Assembly: GCF_958295425.1 (NCBI RefSeq)
Contig: NC_081139.1
Location: forward strand, 19,260,388 to 19,324,387
Source of the DNA: Solea solea
Taxonomy: Eukaryota > Chordata > Actinopteri > Pleuronectiformes > Soleidae
Direction of reading: 5' to 3'
Length of the DNA: 64,000 nt
Part shown: one piece after another, positions 50,336-61,289 of the stretch
Position numbering within the stretch: position 1 is the stretch's first letter
How the letters are laid out: each line of letters opens with the position of its first letter
The notes under the pieces: model-generated
Database searches by the model: none
The model's input: the letters and a program-made list of their open reading frames with translations, nothing else
Told to the model about the DNA's origin: nothing
Made by a program: the position numbers and the translations under genes

Positions 50336-51475
50336 TCTTTTTGTTTTATTGCGGTTGATGACGTTGTGTCTCTGTTACAGAATAGAATAGAATAGAATAG
50401 AACAGAACAGAGGAGGGAGTTGTGTTTGGGACGGCATATGAGCTGAGACTTCTCCCCGTCTTCTATCTGTTCTCGCGTCCCAGCTGGAGGATTACCGGAG
50501 GAAAAGTTTATCAGCAGAATGATAAAATTAGCATGCACACCCATCTCTCCACCCACCGCCGCCCTCCCGCCCCACCTCCTACCCCTCTGCTCTCACTCTT
50601 CCTTTCTGTCGTCTCTCCCTCCGTCTCCCTGCACTCTCACTCATCCCCATGCTATGCTCCCTCCTTTCTTCTCCCTGCCCTGGTGCTCCCTCCTGCCATC
50701 CCTCTCTCTCTCCCCCCCCCCTCCCTCCATCTAGCTGCTGTGCAATGAGCCTTTCTTTCTGTCACATTAATTTCATCCCAGAAAAAAGGGGGGAAATGTG
50801 AAAATTTCCCCTGGTGCCTCCTAATATCAGTAGGGGGAGAGTTAAGAGTTGCATTTGGAGCATTTTTTTCCCCCTCTCTCTTTACTGAAGAGAGTTTTGT
50901 AATTAACTGACAGCCATCTCACAAGGGCATTGGCTTGTTTCTGTGTTAAATATGGAGATGACAGTTTTATGAGGTAAAATATTCATCAGCCAGCGTGGCT
51001 GCATGCTCCTCTATGTGATCCCCTAACTCTAAATTATGGCATTTTCATTGGCTAGACCAAAGCTATGTTTCACTCTGGTTGAACACTTTTAGGACGCATT
51101 CCTCTATATGACTTAACGAGCCATCAGATTCACATTAGCATTCAGGCTTTGTCACTCGTGTGGACTCTCTCTCTTTCTGTTTTTTTTGTTTTTTTTTGTT
51201 GCTAGATTAGTAAAAGAGTGAGTGCTTGATCTGTATATTTCGGGTGTGAATGCGCCAAATGTGCAGAAGTTGCTCGTCAGCGAGGAGGGGAGTGGACGTA
51301 AGAGCAGGTGAAGGTGACGGTTGTGGCTGTGACGGCGTGCACTGAAAGGCATTTTGGCACCAAGGTCACACAGAGGAAAAAAAAAAAAAAAAAGAGAGAG
51401 CCAGCCACTCTGGGGCAAATACTGTTGTGTGTGTGAGTGTTTTTGATCAGCAAGCATGACATATGTGTCCGTTTG

Positions 51476-51521
<46 letters not shown>

Positions 51522-54500
51522 ACGGGCTTGTTTGATGTGGTGGTTCTGGTACATTTCAAAGGCGAGGCTCTGATGAGAATTCTTCAGAACGGCGGGAGGA
51601 GAGGGGGAGGGGAGGGAGGGGAGAGTGGGTGAGGGAGGGGGCGGGGGGTTATCGCCGGGAGGGGGGTGGGGTCTAAACGCTGATTGGCATTCATAGCAGA
51701 GCGGCTGGAGTGCTGCTAAAAAAGAAATTAGGCTTTAACTAAGCTGCACCATTCAGCTGTTTAACTAAGCTGCTGCACCGTTCAGCTGTTTGAAATTCTG
51801 TCTTCTCAGGCCTTCTATTAATAAATGCATAATTGATTAGAGGGTGGGTGGTGGTGTTTGGGGTGGGGGCAGATGTGCCTGAACACACTTCTACTCACAC
51901 ACACAAATATACTCGGTCACTGACGCTAACATGACCACACACACACCTGTCCTCCATCAGTGCTCGTCTCTCCTCATCTTCTTCGTTCTCTGTCTCTCGT
52001 CCTTGGGAAATTCTTACTTTCTGATTCATCTCTAAAGTTTCTTTTCTTCTTCTTTTTTTTTTGTCATTAGCCGTCTCTCTCTCTGGCTCATTGTCTCCCA
52101 GCACCCCCGCCTCTCTCTCTCCCAGGCTATGACACCCCCACCCCAACATATCTCTCTCTTTTACTCTCACTCTGTCTGCCCTCAGGTACAGTATAATTCC
52201 TATCTTCCCTGGGGAGTCTTGAATGGATGCCCTCTACTCAAATGCTTATCAATAACCTTTGAGTACTTGCTCTCTTTGACTTCTGAGCAGAACACCCGTT
52301 GGGCACAAACACACACACAACACACACACACACACACATTTTTCGCTGGTGAAGTCAAGTGGTATTTCCTGTGGCGCAGTGGGATTTTTTTTCTCTCTTT
52401 ACCTATTCAGTATTTTGGTGATTCTGTGTGCGCTGCAGTGGGAGGAGAGGCAGGTCGGGCAGTTTCACAGGAAATCCAGCAGCTCCTCGCACTGAAGCTC
52501 TCTCCAAAACTAAGCAAACCTTTTGCTTCTCAGGTTATTTTTATTTTAATTTTTTTCAGTCTGTCTCAGCTGTAAAGTTGTCTCAGCTGCAGGTGAAAGA
52601 AAACAATGAATTGTAGTTTTAATTCTTCTTTATGGACAGAAAACAACATTTACAGGGAACATTTAAAGGTCCAGTGTGTGAGATTCAGGTGAAATTATTA
52701 TTTCAGTTCTTTTCAGCTCAATTTACAAATGTCTTCATTACAAGCTTGGGTATTAATAATGTTCACCTCGCTTTGAGAAAAACCTTTTCTAAATGTTCCA
52801 TTATGTTCTATGAACCTTTCTAGGATCAATAAAGCAGTTTTAGTATCATCCCTACTTTTACTGCCATGACATTCTTTAGTTTTTAAAACTTATATCATTG
52901 TAGTTTTAACGCTGAGTTTAAAAAAATAAAAATAAAATATTGATATATTTGGCTTTAATCTTTGTTTTCCCCTGTTTTATGATGTATCACATTAGGGCTG
53001 CGACAATTAAGCAGTAATTTGTTTATTAGTGGATTACTTTGTATAACAATTTTTGTACTTAGATTTTCAGCTTCTTTTCTTTGCTCCGTACAACAAAGAA
53101 ATCATTAAAACTGAATCATTTTGGTTTGTGAACAAGAATAAGACATTTGAGAACATGGTCATTTCTTAGATTAGTAAGTGGATTAACAATACATATGAAT
53201 ACATAACAATACGTCACTGGCTTAAAAACATTTGGATAAGGCAGAGCGGACAGTGCAAGGACAAGAAGTCACTAAAAACACTAAAAACATGGGAAGTCAT
53301 AAAAACAAAGGTGTCACCATAGTTTAGTTAAGTTCTTATGTCAAATAATAATACAGAGTAATAATGAAATTAACCTCAGTTTACATCCTCATGTTAGTAG
53401 TCACAAAATACAAGCTGATAAATCATAAAGTACACGGCTGGCTATGGATTTGTTATTGTAAACAATCCGAGTTGAAAGATTAAACTCCACTGGCTCACAG
53501 CCTTAATCTCCAGGAAGTACAATTTATAAACCTACATTTGCAAAAAAGAATAATAATACAGTTTGCGAAAGCAACTGCTGTTTTTTTTTTTTTATTTAGA
53601 ACAAATGTTCCTGAAACAGGAGAAACTAGTGCGTGAGCTGAGGACTATTTTCAGCTGTGGATTTGTTGTTTGAATGAGTATTTCTGGCAGAACCATGGTG
53701 TGTGTATGTGTGTGTGCGTGTGTGTCTCGGGTTTAGGCAAAAATAAACAATCGCATCCTTATTCATTATTCTGAAGAAACATGTCACTTTCAGTGCCATC
53801 GTGTGTATTTTTCGACAAAAGTAGAAATGTATTCTTTCTGTATTGGTTCTGTATCAGGCTTTAGATGCTCGTAGTGTTTGTGTTTAAATCACTTTAAAAA
53901 ACACTCAAAGGCTCTTCATGAACTCACAAAATACACCAACTAAATAAAAAAAATCAGTAATATTAACATGAGTGAAAACTGGAATGAAAGAGTGAAAGCA
54001 CACAAAAGCAAACATAAGAAGGGTGTCGATGAGTATTAAAAGAGCCATTTTTCTCTATATAGTTTTGTATATAGCTGAATGCAATAACTATAGTTTGTTG
54101 CATTTATGAAATTACTGCAAAGAATTACAAAAAAAGAAAAATGTTGACATTTCATGACGGTTTTTACCTGTCAACAAAGGAAAAACACCTAACACTGGCA
54201 CATGTCGATCTTTATTTTAATAAAATAAAAAGCCTACTTTCTTTTAACATAGACAAAATATTAAGCCACTTTCATTTATAGCCTTAACGTTTTTTGTCAA
54301 AGCTACAGAGAGCTGAGGTGATTCGAGTAGGGGTGAGAAGAGTGAGTGGGTTGGTATCTAAAGATCGTAGGTGGTCTATATGAAAATAAAAACATAGAAC
54401 ACCACTAGGGCTGGATTCAAAAAACATATTTTTCCAATTCTCATCTCTAAGTGTAACTGAACACCTCCTTCTGAGGCAAACTCCACCCCTTGTTTGATTT

Positions 54501-57500
54501 TGAAAATGCCAAGAAGTAGATTGAGAGCTGAGTGAGTCTGGTGCTTTGATAGTGAAATCTAACAGTCAGACAAGCCTCTCATTCGCTAATAAGAGCGAAG
54601 CGATGCAGAGAAAAAGACGACAAAGCGACTGCTCCCGGGGATTTTAAAAGGGGGAGGAGTCAGGGACAATGAGCCTTGCACTGATTGGACAAGAGGGTGA
54701 TGAAAGTGTGTACCAGTGACGCAAACATGGACTTAGAATGGCTAAATATGAATGCAGTAGCTGGTGTTTGACCAGAGAGGTAGTAGACACACAGTTTTAT
54801 GACTACAGCTAAAAAAGGGCCTCAACAAATGATTATTTTCATATCTGTTGATTATTTTGAGTACCTGGTTTGTAGTACTTTTATTAAATTTGAAAAATGT
54901 TGATCAGTGTTTCTCAAACCTGGGAATGTTGATGTTCTCTAGTGTTTTGTTTTGACCACAAATGAAAATGATTTTAATGTTTTAATGATTTTTTTGTTAC
55001 ATGGACGAAAAGAAACCAGAAAATATTCACATTTAAGAACCTGAAAAATCAGAAAGCATTTTTTAATTATTGAAAAAGTTATTAATCGATTCATTTTTAG
55101 GGATGAGCCAATACGATAGGAAGTAGAAGTATCGATCCGATACACTATCCAAAAATCCTTTATCATTTCATCATTAATCATGTTTCACTATGCACAGACT
55201 GTAAACATGTCAATAAACCAACAACAACATTTTAGCTGAGTCATGTTGTGAGCAGGTTTATTTCTTCCTTTTGGGAGAATAATATTTATAACACAGTTGG
55301 AGAATTACGTTTTTGAAATGCATCAGCGCAAATGTGTTGTTAACAGCTTCATAGTTGAAAAGGTCAAAAATCACTGTGTCCGACACAGAACAGTGGCATC
55401 GTGCCATCCCTAATTAATTTACTAATTGTAATACTTCATACTAAACTGTGAAAATTTGCACCTGGACCACAAAATAACATTACTAGATACCAATATACAC
55501 CACTTTACACCTGAATACAGGTGTTTGGGGGGTTTAGTTACACTTTAAAGATCCAATATCTGATCCTAAAAATATTAGATAAATCTTTTTAAACATGCTA
55601 TTTCCTGTATTCTCTGCACAAAACTCACAAGAGTGTAGACTTGTGTGACTGCAAGCCTTTAGCCCGCTGCTGGACAGCTTGGTAATTACTTCAAACTGTA
55701 GGATGTACTTCTAGACTGTATTGTCCGTGTTTTCAAAGTTCGAGTTATCACCTACGACTCCACTCTTGAGGTGCACTGTGTGGTCAAAGTGCATTAGTAT
55801 AACTTGTTTAGGGTCAGTATTCAGTGTATACATACATTTTTTGTTGCACCAGGTTAGAGAAATCCACATTTTGTGCAATTTGCAACATTAGATCTGTGAA
55901 AACTTCTCTCACAACAAAGCAAAGTTGGCACGGAAACAGAAATATCTCTACAAAGGAATCTATTTTAGATCAAATCAAATTCATTTGGAAACTTGTGAAT
56001 CGGAATCAAATTGATTCAGGAAGGTATCGACATCCAGCCCTAAACATCACTTCATTCTTCACGGCAGTGACGTGAAGGAGTAAATGTTCCCGGTCTTCTA
56101 TAGTGCGGGAATCACCGTGATTCTAAATAAAATAGTGCATAGCTGTGAGAACGTGATCCTCACAGGACTTTTAGCGTACATCCAGAAACGAAAAAGAAAT
56201 CCTGTTCATCGCAGCATTTAAGACGTCGTGTGTTATTTAAGCATGCAGTGCTTCGGCTTGTGCAGAAGAATAATAGTTTCCTCTTAGGTGGAGCTCGTGT
56301 GTAGTCCCTACTCCATTACTGAACTGTCTGTGTCAGACTCAGGGGAGAGCATTGCTTTTAAAGGGGATAAGAGACGCCCATGTGATTGGTCCATCACTGT
56401 AACCTACCCCAAATGAACTCATAATAATGTATGATAATGGATTCTTCTTAATCCTGACTCTGGGTGTCCACCTGATGTCCAAAAGTTTGTATCATTATCA
56501 TTGTGAATCCTCCATCACTACATAAGACATAAGGAGGCACACTTATATATGAAAATATCACTATTTTATTTATGGGTTAGGATTAGGGTGAGGGTTTTTT
56601 CTACACAATACTATGATAGTTACGTTTGTGTCATTTTTACTATGTTTTGAATGGATTGAGAAATGTAACTAATTCCTGTAATTACAGCTGCAACTAATGA
56701 TTATTGTCTTGATGAATGGAGTAATGGTTTGGTCCATAACATGTCAGAAAATGATTCCGTTTGAATGATTTCTTTGGTATATGGAGCAAAGAAACCAGAA
56801 AATATTCACATTTAAGAAGCTGAAAAATCAGAAAACTGGTTTGAACTCTTTAAGAAAACACTCAACCCGATGAATCGATTATCAAAATAGTTGGCGATGA
56901 ATTTTAGTATAACTGGTTTCTGACAAGTTAGGCTTTAAAAACATGAACAATTGAACTAATTAGGTCTTCTATTATTTCTGATATTTAATGTCTTTTGACA
57001 TTTAATCGATTAATCCGGCAATTGTTTCATCCATTCAGTAATAAGCTCAATGGAGAATTCAGATTTTTATTAAGCTCCTAGAAGGTATTTTAGGCAATTC
57101 TCCTTCACATTAACATGGAGCCTAAATTGTATCTTTTAATGTCTTTTTTATATATGTCTAAATAAATTTAAATGATAATACTACACTTGCTGGCTGTTTC
57201 CTGTTCAATAATTCAATAATAATGCTTTTACTTATATAGCACCTTACATACATAAAATGCATCTCAAAGTGCTTAACAACACGAAATGTACACAATCAAA
57301 CGTTTGGGAAAGGATGAAAGAGTGCATAAATGGATAAATAATAATATAGTAAGAAAAGTGGTTCAGACTGATTTTTTAAGAACATGCGAGATGGGGAAAA
57401 TAAAAAAAACATCCAATAAAAAGCACATTTCCATGCAAATGTCTCTTTTTGATGACTTTTATGACAAAAGAAAAAAGCTCTGATTGAAATTTCTGATTCA

Positions 57501-57905
57501 GAGTTTAGGAGGTTATTACAGATCAAGTTTTATTTGAGAAACATTAATTAGAGCTCATGTCCTTCATAGGTTTGAACAAAATCTCTTTGCTGCAAACTCA
57601 AGGTTACATGAAGCAGTTGCACAATAACAGTTTGCTACGACTTTAAGTCACTTAGATCCCCGAAGTGCTGCATGTTGGTGCTCTCCTCTCACAGTGTCTC
57701 TGCGGCTGATGAAAAATGCCTCTCCTTTTCCCACTCCTCCCGCATTTATCTCCCTCCATCCTCGCCCTCCCCCCACCCACCCACCTCCCCCTCTACTGTA
57801 GATGAGCCGGGCCAGTTAAAGATCTACCTTCCTAAGAAGTTGCTGGAGTGTCTACCCAAATGTTCCTCTCTGCCCAAGGAGCGCCATCGCTGGAACACCA
57901 ACGAG
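44476..57905 (+). CDS. camta1: calmodulin-binding transcription activator 1, 5' end (3 exons), truncated by window
   Basis: Exons 44476-44500, 48139-48234 and 57802-57905 join with GT-AG borders and phases 1, 1, 0. They encode 75 residues: MAAEDKPEG, LKKIRNPERTVRIAVGYTGH, TPPKSDDTDANNEPGQ, then LKIYLPKKLLECLPKCSSLP and KERHRWNTNE. The last part is the start of the CG-1 DNA-binding domain, nearly identical to human CAMTA1. The gene then continues past the right edge; no exon for the next block (EIAAYLITFE in human) was found up to 64000. CAMTA1 is a large calmodulin-responsive transcription factor with CG-1, IPT/TIG, ankyrin and IQ parts. The first introns are 3.6 and 9.6 kb; the third exceeds 6 kb. 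The start is uncertain: an upstream ATG at 44453 opens a frame matching the human N-terminus (KWLPKTSRK) but is closed by TGA just after the junction to exon 2. Confidence 0.92.
44872..44912. repeat. (GA)n tract and GC-rich (GT)n in camta1 intron 1
   Basis: GA repeats near 44885-44910 are followed by interrupted GCGCGTGTGT tracts to about 45125. Low complexity only. Confidence 0.85.
46829..47330. mobile_element. composite of two MITE remnants (camta1 intron 1)
   Basis: 46829-46930 begins agggctgaacacttttgaat with ctaattgcgattattttg, like the element at 29739. About 47090-47310 contains tagagcaaagaaaccagaaaa and cctgaaaaccag, the interior of the AATCGATTA family. The boundary between them is not clear. 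Confidence 0.5.
49913..49947. repeat. (CA)n microsatellite
   Basis: About 17 CA units in camta1 intron 2. Other (CA)n/(GT)n tracts nearby: 48840-48878, 49364-49384, 49520-49542. Confidence 0.9.
50059..50408. repeat. composite (AGAAT)n / (TA)n microsatellite
   Basis: A pentanucleotide run (agaatagaat) spans 50066-50119. A (TA)n run spans about 50296-50332. A second pentanucleotide block lies at 50380-50408. A unique spacer separates them, suggesting one expanded locus later split. Confidence 0.85.
50885..51120. other. non-repetitive stretch, candidate conserved non-coding element
   Basis: No repeat-family match and no coding frame. Contains balanced-composition sequence such as gttaaatatggagatgacag, ggtaaaatattcatcagcc and agcgtggctgcatgc. 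CAMTA1 introns are known to be rich in conserved non-coding sequence; that this piece is one is inference. Confidence 0.3.
51478..51521. repeat. (GT)n microsatellite
   Basis: About 22 GT units in camta1 intron 2. Confidence 0.95.
51715..51850. other. non-repetitive stretch with tandem 'aactaagctg' copies and homeobox-type core
   Basis: The words tttaactaagctgcaccattcagctgttt occur in a near-perfect tandem. A homeodomain-like ataattgatta core lies at about 51828-51838. Possible enhancer; inference only. Confidence 0.3.
52990..53180. mobile_element. AATCGATTA-family MITE remnant
   Basis: agggctgcgacaattaagca at the left, then gtacaacaaagaaatcatt and attttggtttgtgaacaag, matching the family's interior. 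The right end is degraded. Confidence 0.55.
54408..56043. mobile_element. 1.6-kb transposon with nested MITEs
   Basis: The outer ends ctagggctggattcaaa (54408) and the complement of gggctggatgtcgatacc (to 56043) share an inverted 11-base word TAGGGCTGGAT. Inside, an AATCGATTA-family MITE (about 54810-55095) and an 'agggatgagccaatac' MITE (55099-55414) sit side by side. Near the right end aatcggaatcaaattgattc repeats a palindrome typical of such elements. The small frame at 55824-56075 has no recognised domain. Confidence 0.6.
56690..57010. mobile_element. AATCGATTA-family MITE
   Basis: Begins cagctgcaactaatgattat and contains gagcaaagaaaccagaaaat, cacatttaagaagctgaaaa and ccgatgaatcgattatcaaa. 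The same interior words occur in the copy at 38895. Confidence 0.65.
57225..57280. repeat. L2-like 'acttatatagcacctt' fragment
   Basis: Contains ttacttatatagcaccttac and caaagtgcttaacaac. The same 'atatagcacctt' word occurs at 5650, 40893 and 61715. Confidence 0.5.
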
Positions 57906-58696
57906 GTGAGAAGGAAACAGGGTTTTTTTTCTCCTCTGGTGATGCATTTCTCTACCTAATGTCACATTGAGAGATGAGAGGAGAAAGTAAACAAACACAA
58001 TGGCAGCGTTTTATTGCATGACCCTAAAACTGTGACACCAGGAAATAAAAAAAACAACCGGAGCTCTCAGCCAGAATCGCTCTGACTGTAGATTTCATTT
58101 GGCATATTGCTCTCCATTTCACTTTGTAATCCAAACAATTGTGGGTTAAGGCGGCGGGATCAGAGACTCCTGAGACTAAAACTATAGGACTTATAGGCTA
58201 AGAGACAAGAAATGAGGCTAAAGATTGAATCTTTCCACTGCCAAGTGTTACATGGTTCAGAAAACCTTTGGTCACTTCGATGAAGATTGTTAACTTTGTT
58301 GCTATGCAACCACAGAAAGCTGTTAAATGTGTGGCACAGCTCTGCACATGGTTGCCTTTTCTGTGTTTTGTTCTGTGTGAAAATGATGCTCTACTTCCCG
58401 TGCGGGCTGTTGTTCTCAGAAGCAGAAATTAAAAAACTGGATGTGTGTAAACAAAAGCAAAAACAGCGACAATGCAGCCACGGAATTTGAACATGAGAGT
58501 GGATAAATTAATCATTCACTCAATGATCAAGCTGCAGTGTGTAACATTTAAAAATAAACAAATGTCACATTTAAGCTGTTATGAGTGATCACCTCCATGT
58601 TAGTCTCTCTGTGTTTTTCAGTATTTATCATTATTATTATTATTTTGTGTTGCCTGGCAACATTTCCGTGCCTTATTTTAAAAAACAACTTAAGAC

Positions 58697-58800
58697 AGGG
58701 GCGTCAAACTCAACTGACCTGGGTGCCAATGAGCATCTAGTCTGGTCATAAGGAGACCCGGAGAAGAAAAAAACAAAAAACAAAAAAAACATTAGTAGTC
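58697..58800. mobile_element. hAT-like terminus (acaggggcgtcaaactcaac)
   Basis: The sequence acaggggcgtcaaactcaac matches the common teleost hAT end caggggtgtcaaactca. No opposite end was recognised, so the extent is unknown. Confidence 0.5.
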
Positions 58801-59399
58801 CCCAGTAGTGGGAGGGAAAACATGACCATCATGATATCACAAGAAATATATTCAAGATGATATTGCACACAATTTCAAAGTAAAAGTGTTTGTTTTTGAC
58901 ACCAAAGGATGTATATACTTCACAATAATAACATTTATGATGCAAAATTAATCTATTGATATCAAAAAACAGAGAAATAAATCTAAATGTAAGTCAATGC
59001 GGCGCTACACTTATTTTAAAATGTTGAAGACAGACTGAAAAACAGTGAACGCTATTTTTATAATAATAACAATAATACATTATGTTATATTATCACATTA
59101 TTAAATTCAACATGTTACAAGTCTACATGTTATTTTTTTTATTTTCTGTTCTTTACAGATTCATTTTGCATCATACAGTAAATGTTTATTTGTGTGAAGT
59201 ACACTTTCGTGTCAAAACACTTTTACTTTGAAATTGTGTCAAATATCATCATGAGTATCTTTATTGTGATATGTTGGTGGAATATTGTGAAACAAACAAA
59301 CACTTGTACTTGGAAATGGTGTGCAATGTCATCTTAAATATTTTTAATTGCAACATCATGATGGATTATCAGATATCGTTTGAATTTCCAATCCCTGAA

Positions 59400-59700
59400 C
59401 TGTTAATCCTTCCCGAACTGTTGTACTTTTTCCCTTGACTGGCCCCCGCCCCGCTCCCCCGCTCCCCCCGACCACACTAGAAGTTCACTGACCCCCAGGT
59501 CATTTCGAGTGCCCCTCCCGCCCTTGCTCTGCTGCTGTATACACACAAACGCTCCCTCCGTCAGGTCTGATAGTATTACCTGACAGAGTCTGTTTTCAGA
59601 TGGAGGATGCAGCATAGAAATAATGTGACATAGTGCAAACAGAGGCAGAATAATCAACAACAACAAAAATCACCAGAAATGATGCACTGCAGCTTTAACC
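59400..59700. repeat. interspersed repeat (ctgctgctgtatacacacaaacgctccct family)
   Basis: Shares tgctgtatacacacaaacgc and ctgatagtattacctgacag with 29808-29885. The left part is C-rich (gcccccgccccgctccccc). Ends in tgcactgcagctttaa, the reverse of the aaagctgcagtg word at 7031. Confidence 0.6.
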
Positions 59701-59929
59701 AATATATATGTTGTTTAATGCTTTACACAAAAACATGGCTGCCACTCGTTAATATAGCAGGTCTGGGCTAAATTTAGCATCATATTTGCTGCCTGAACAA
59801 ATATAAATAACACAAATTCTGCTGCTGGCTAAGTGGTACAAAGTAAAATGGGGCCAGACTTCTTTTTCTTTTTGGGACAAGTCTTTCGTCATGCAGGAAC
59901 CCGAGCTAAACATCTGGGCTGTGAACAGC

Positions 59930-60310
59930 TTCACAGAGTTACATGCAGTTCCCGACTCAATCTGTTAGCTTGAGCTCATAGGGAAGTGTTTGATGGCTGG
60001 AAGTGGTTGCAGGCATTTATCGTCAATGGGCCCTTGTTGGTGCGTTTCATTGCGCCGCTCTCCACGCCGGTGGTTTGATCCATTCACTGTGATGTGGTCG
60101 GGGCCCTCTGTGAGGACATTTTCTCCATGTGCAGGCCGCGTATACTCCATTATGGATGTGTGTTTGTGTGTTTGTGTTATTGATTACCAAGTCTGCCATT
60201 ATTATGCAATGCAAAGCTGATTTGGCCTGTGGTTTTTCTCTCAGGAAAGTCATTACATTTTTCATGCAATCCGTCTCAATGAAGGTCATACTGGGACTTA
60301 AGGCCTGGCG
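59930..60310. other. non-repetitive stretch, candidate conserved non-coding element
   Basis: Unique-looking, balanced base composition, no coding frame with splice support. Words such as gcaggcatttatcgtcaatg, tcattgcgccgctctccac and aagtcattacatttttcatg are not part of any repeat seen elsewhere in the window. Confidence 0.3.
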
Positions 60311-60345
60311 CCTACTGAACAGTGTGCTCACACGGAAAAGCAGCA

Positions 60346-60348
<3 letters not shown>

Positions 60349-60372
<24 letters not shown>
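60349..60372. repeat. (GT)n microsatellite
   Basis: About 12 GT units. Followed by pyrimidine-rich tracts at 60450-60600, (CT)n at 60790-60818 and 61145-61175. Confidence 0.85.
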
Positions 60373-60376
<4 letters not shown>

Positions 60377-60790
60377 ACTTCTACTTTCATCAGCCTGTAC
60401 CGAAAGCAATTGTGCACAAAGTGCAGGGACTAGACCAGAGTACCTTGTCGCTGCCCTCTCTCTTGCCCTTCTCCCCTCTTTTTCTCCATAAGTCTCCCTT
60501 TCAACTCACCACCTCGTCCTCTTCATCTCTATCTTTCATTTCTTCTCCTTCCTCACCCCCTCTCTCCCTTCAACTCTCTCTCTCTCTCTCTTACTCTGAT
60601 GAGGACGTACAGGCTCAGTTCAGGGGGAGGTTGGGTGTCCCTCAGCGAATTCCTTCAAAGCTCCTTTTCCACCCAGGCATAAAGTTTCCTGCATACTTAA
60701 ACACTCCATTGTGTCTGCTGCTCCTCTGGCTTTATGCTTTCATGAGAGGGGAAGATGCTTGATGTGCATCTAATGCATGTTTGTGTTTCA

Positions 60791-60822
<32 letters not shown>

Positions 60823-61289
60823 GTGTGTGTGTGTGTTAGCGATATGCACAACGGCAGATTATTGTGGTCAATTATTTTGTAGCTGCTGCAACAAAGGTAT
60901 TGATCCCCCCCCCCCTGTTATCTGTCTGTATTGCAGACATTGCAAGAAGCAAAGCGCGTTTCATCAGCAGCATATTGAAAGGTGAAATCATCATTGGTCA
61001 TCAGATTTTACACACAGACTGTGCTACGTCCACCACAGTCTGTGGGGTAACACGATTTCATGTGGGATTTCCAGACCAATCAGCTGTCAGCTGTCAAGTC
61101 AGCTCTCAGACTTCAATCCGTTTATTTAATTCAGCTGCATCCTCTCTCTCTCTCTCTCTCTCTCCCCCTCTCTCTCTGTGTGTGTGTGAGAGAGCGAGAG
61201 ACTTTGTGTCTGTTATAGTTTACACTTTATAATTTAATACTCTTCTGCTCTAGATATTGCTTGTAAAGTGTGTTTGTTTGTGTGTGTAT

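Noticed and set aside
55824..56075. Transposase fragment
   Set aside because: No DDE, zinc-finger or dimerisation motif visible in the 83 residues.
60322..60762. 146-codon plus-strand frame
   Set aside because: Begins in a GT repeat and runs through CT-rich DNA; no match to the next CAMTA1 exon.
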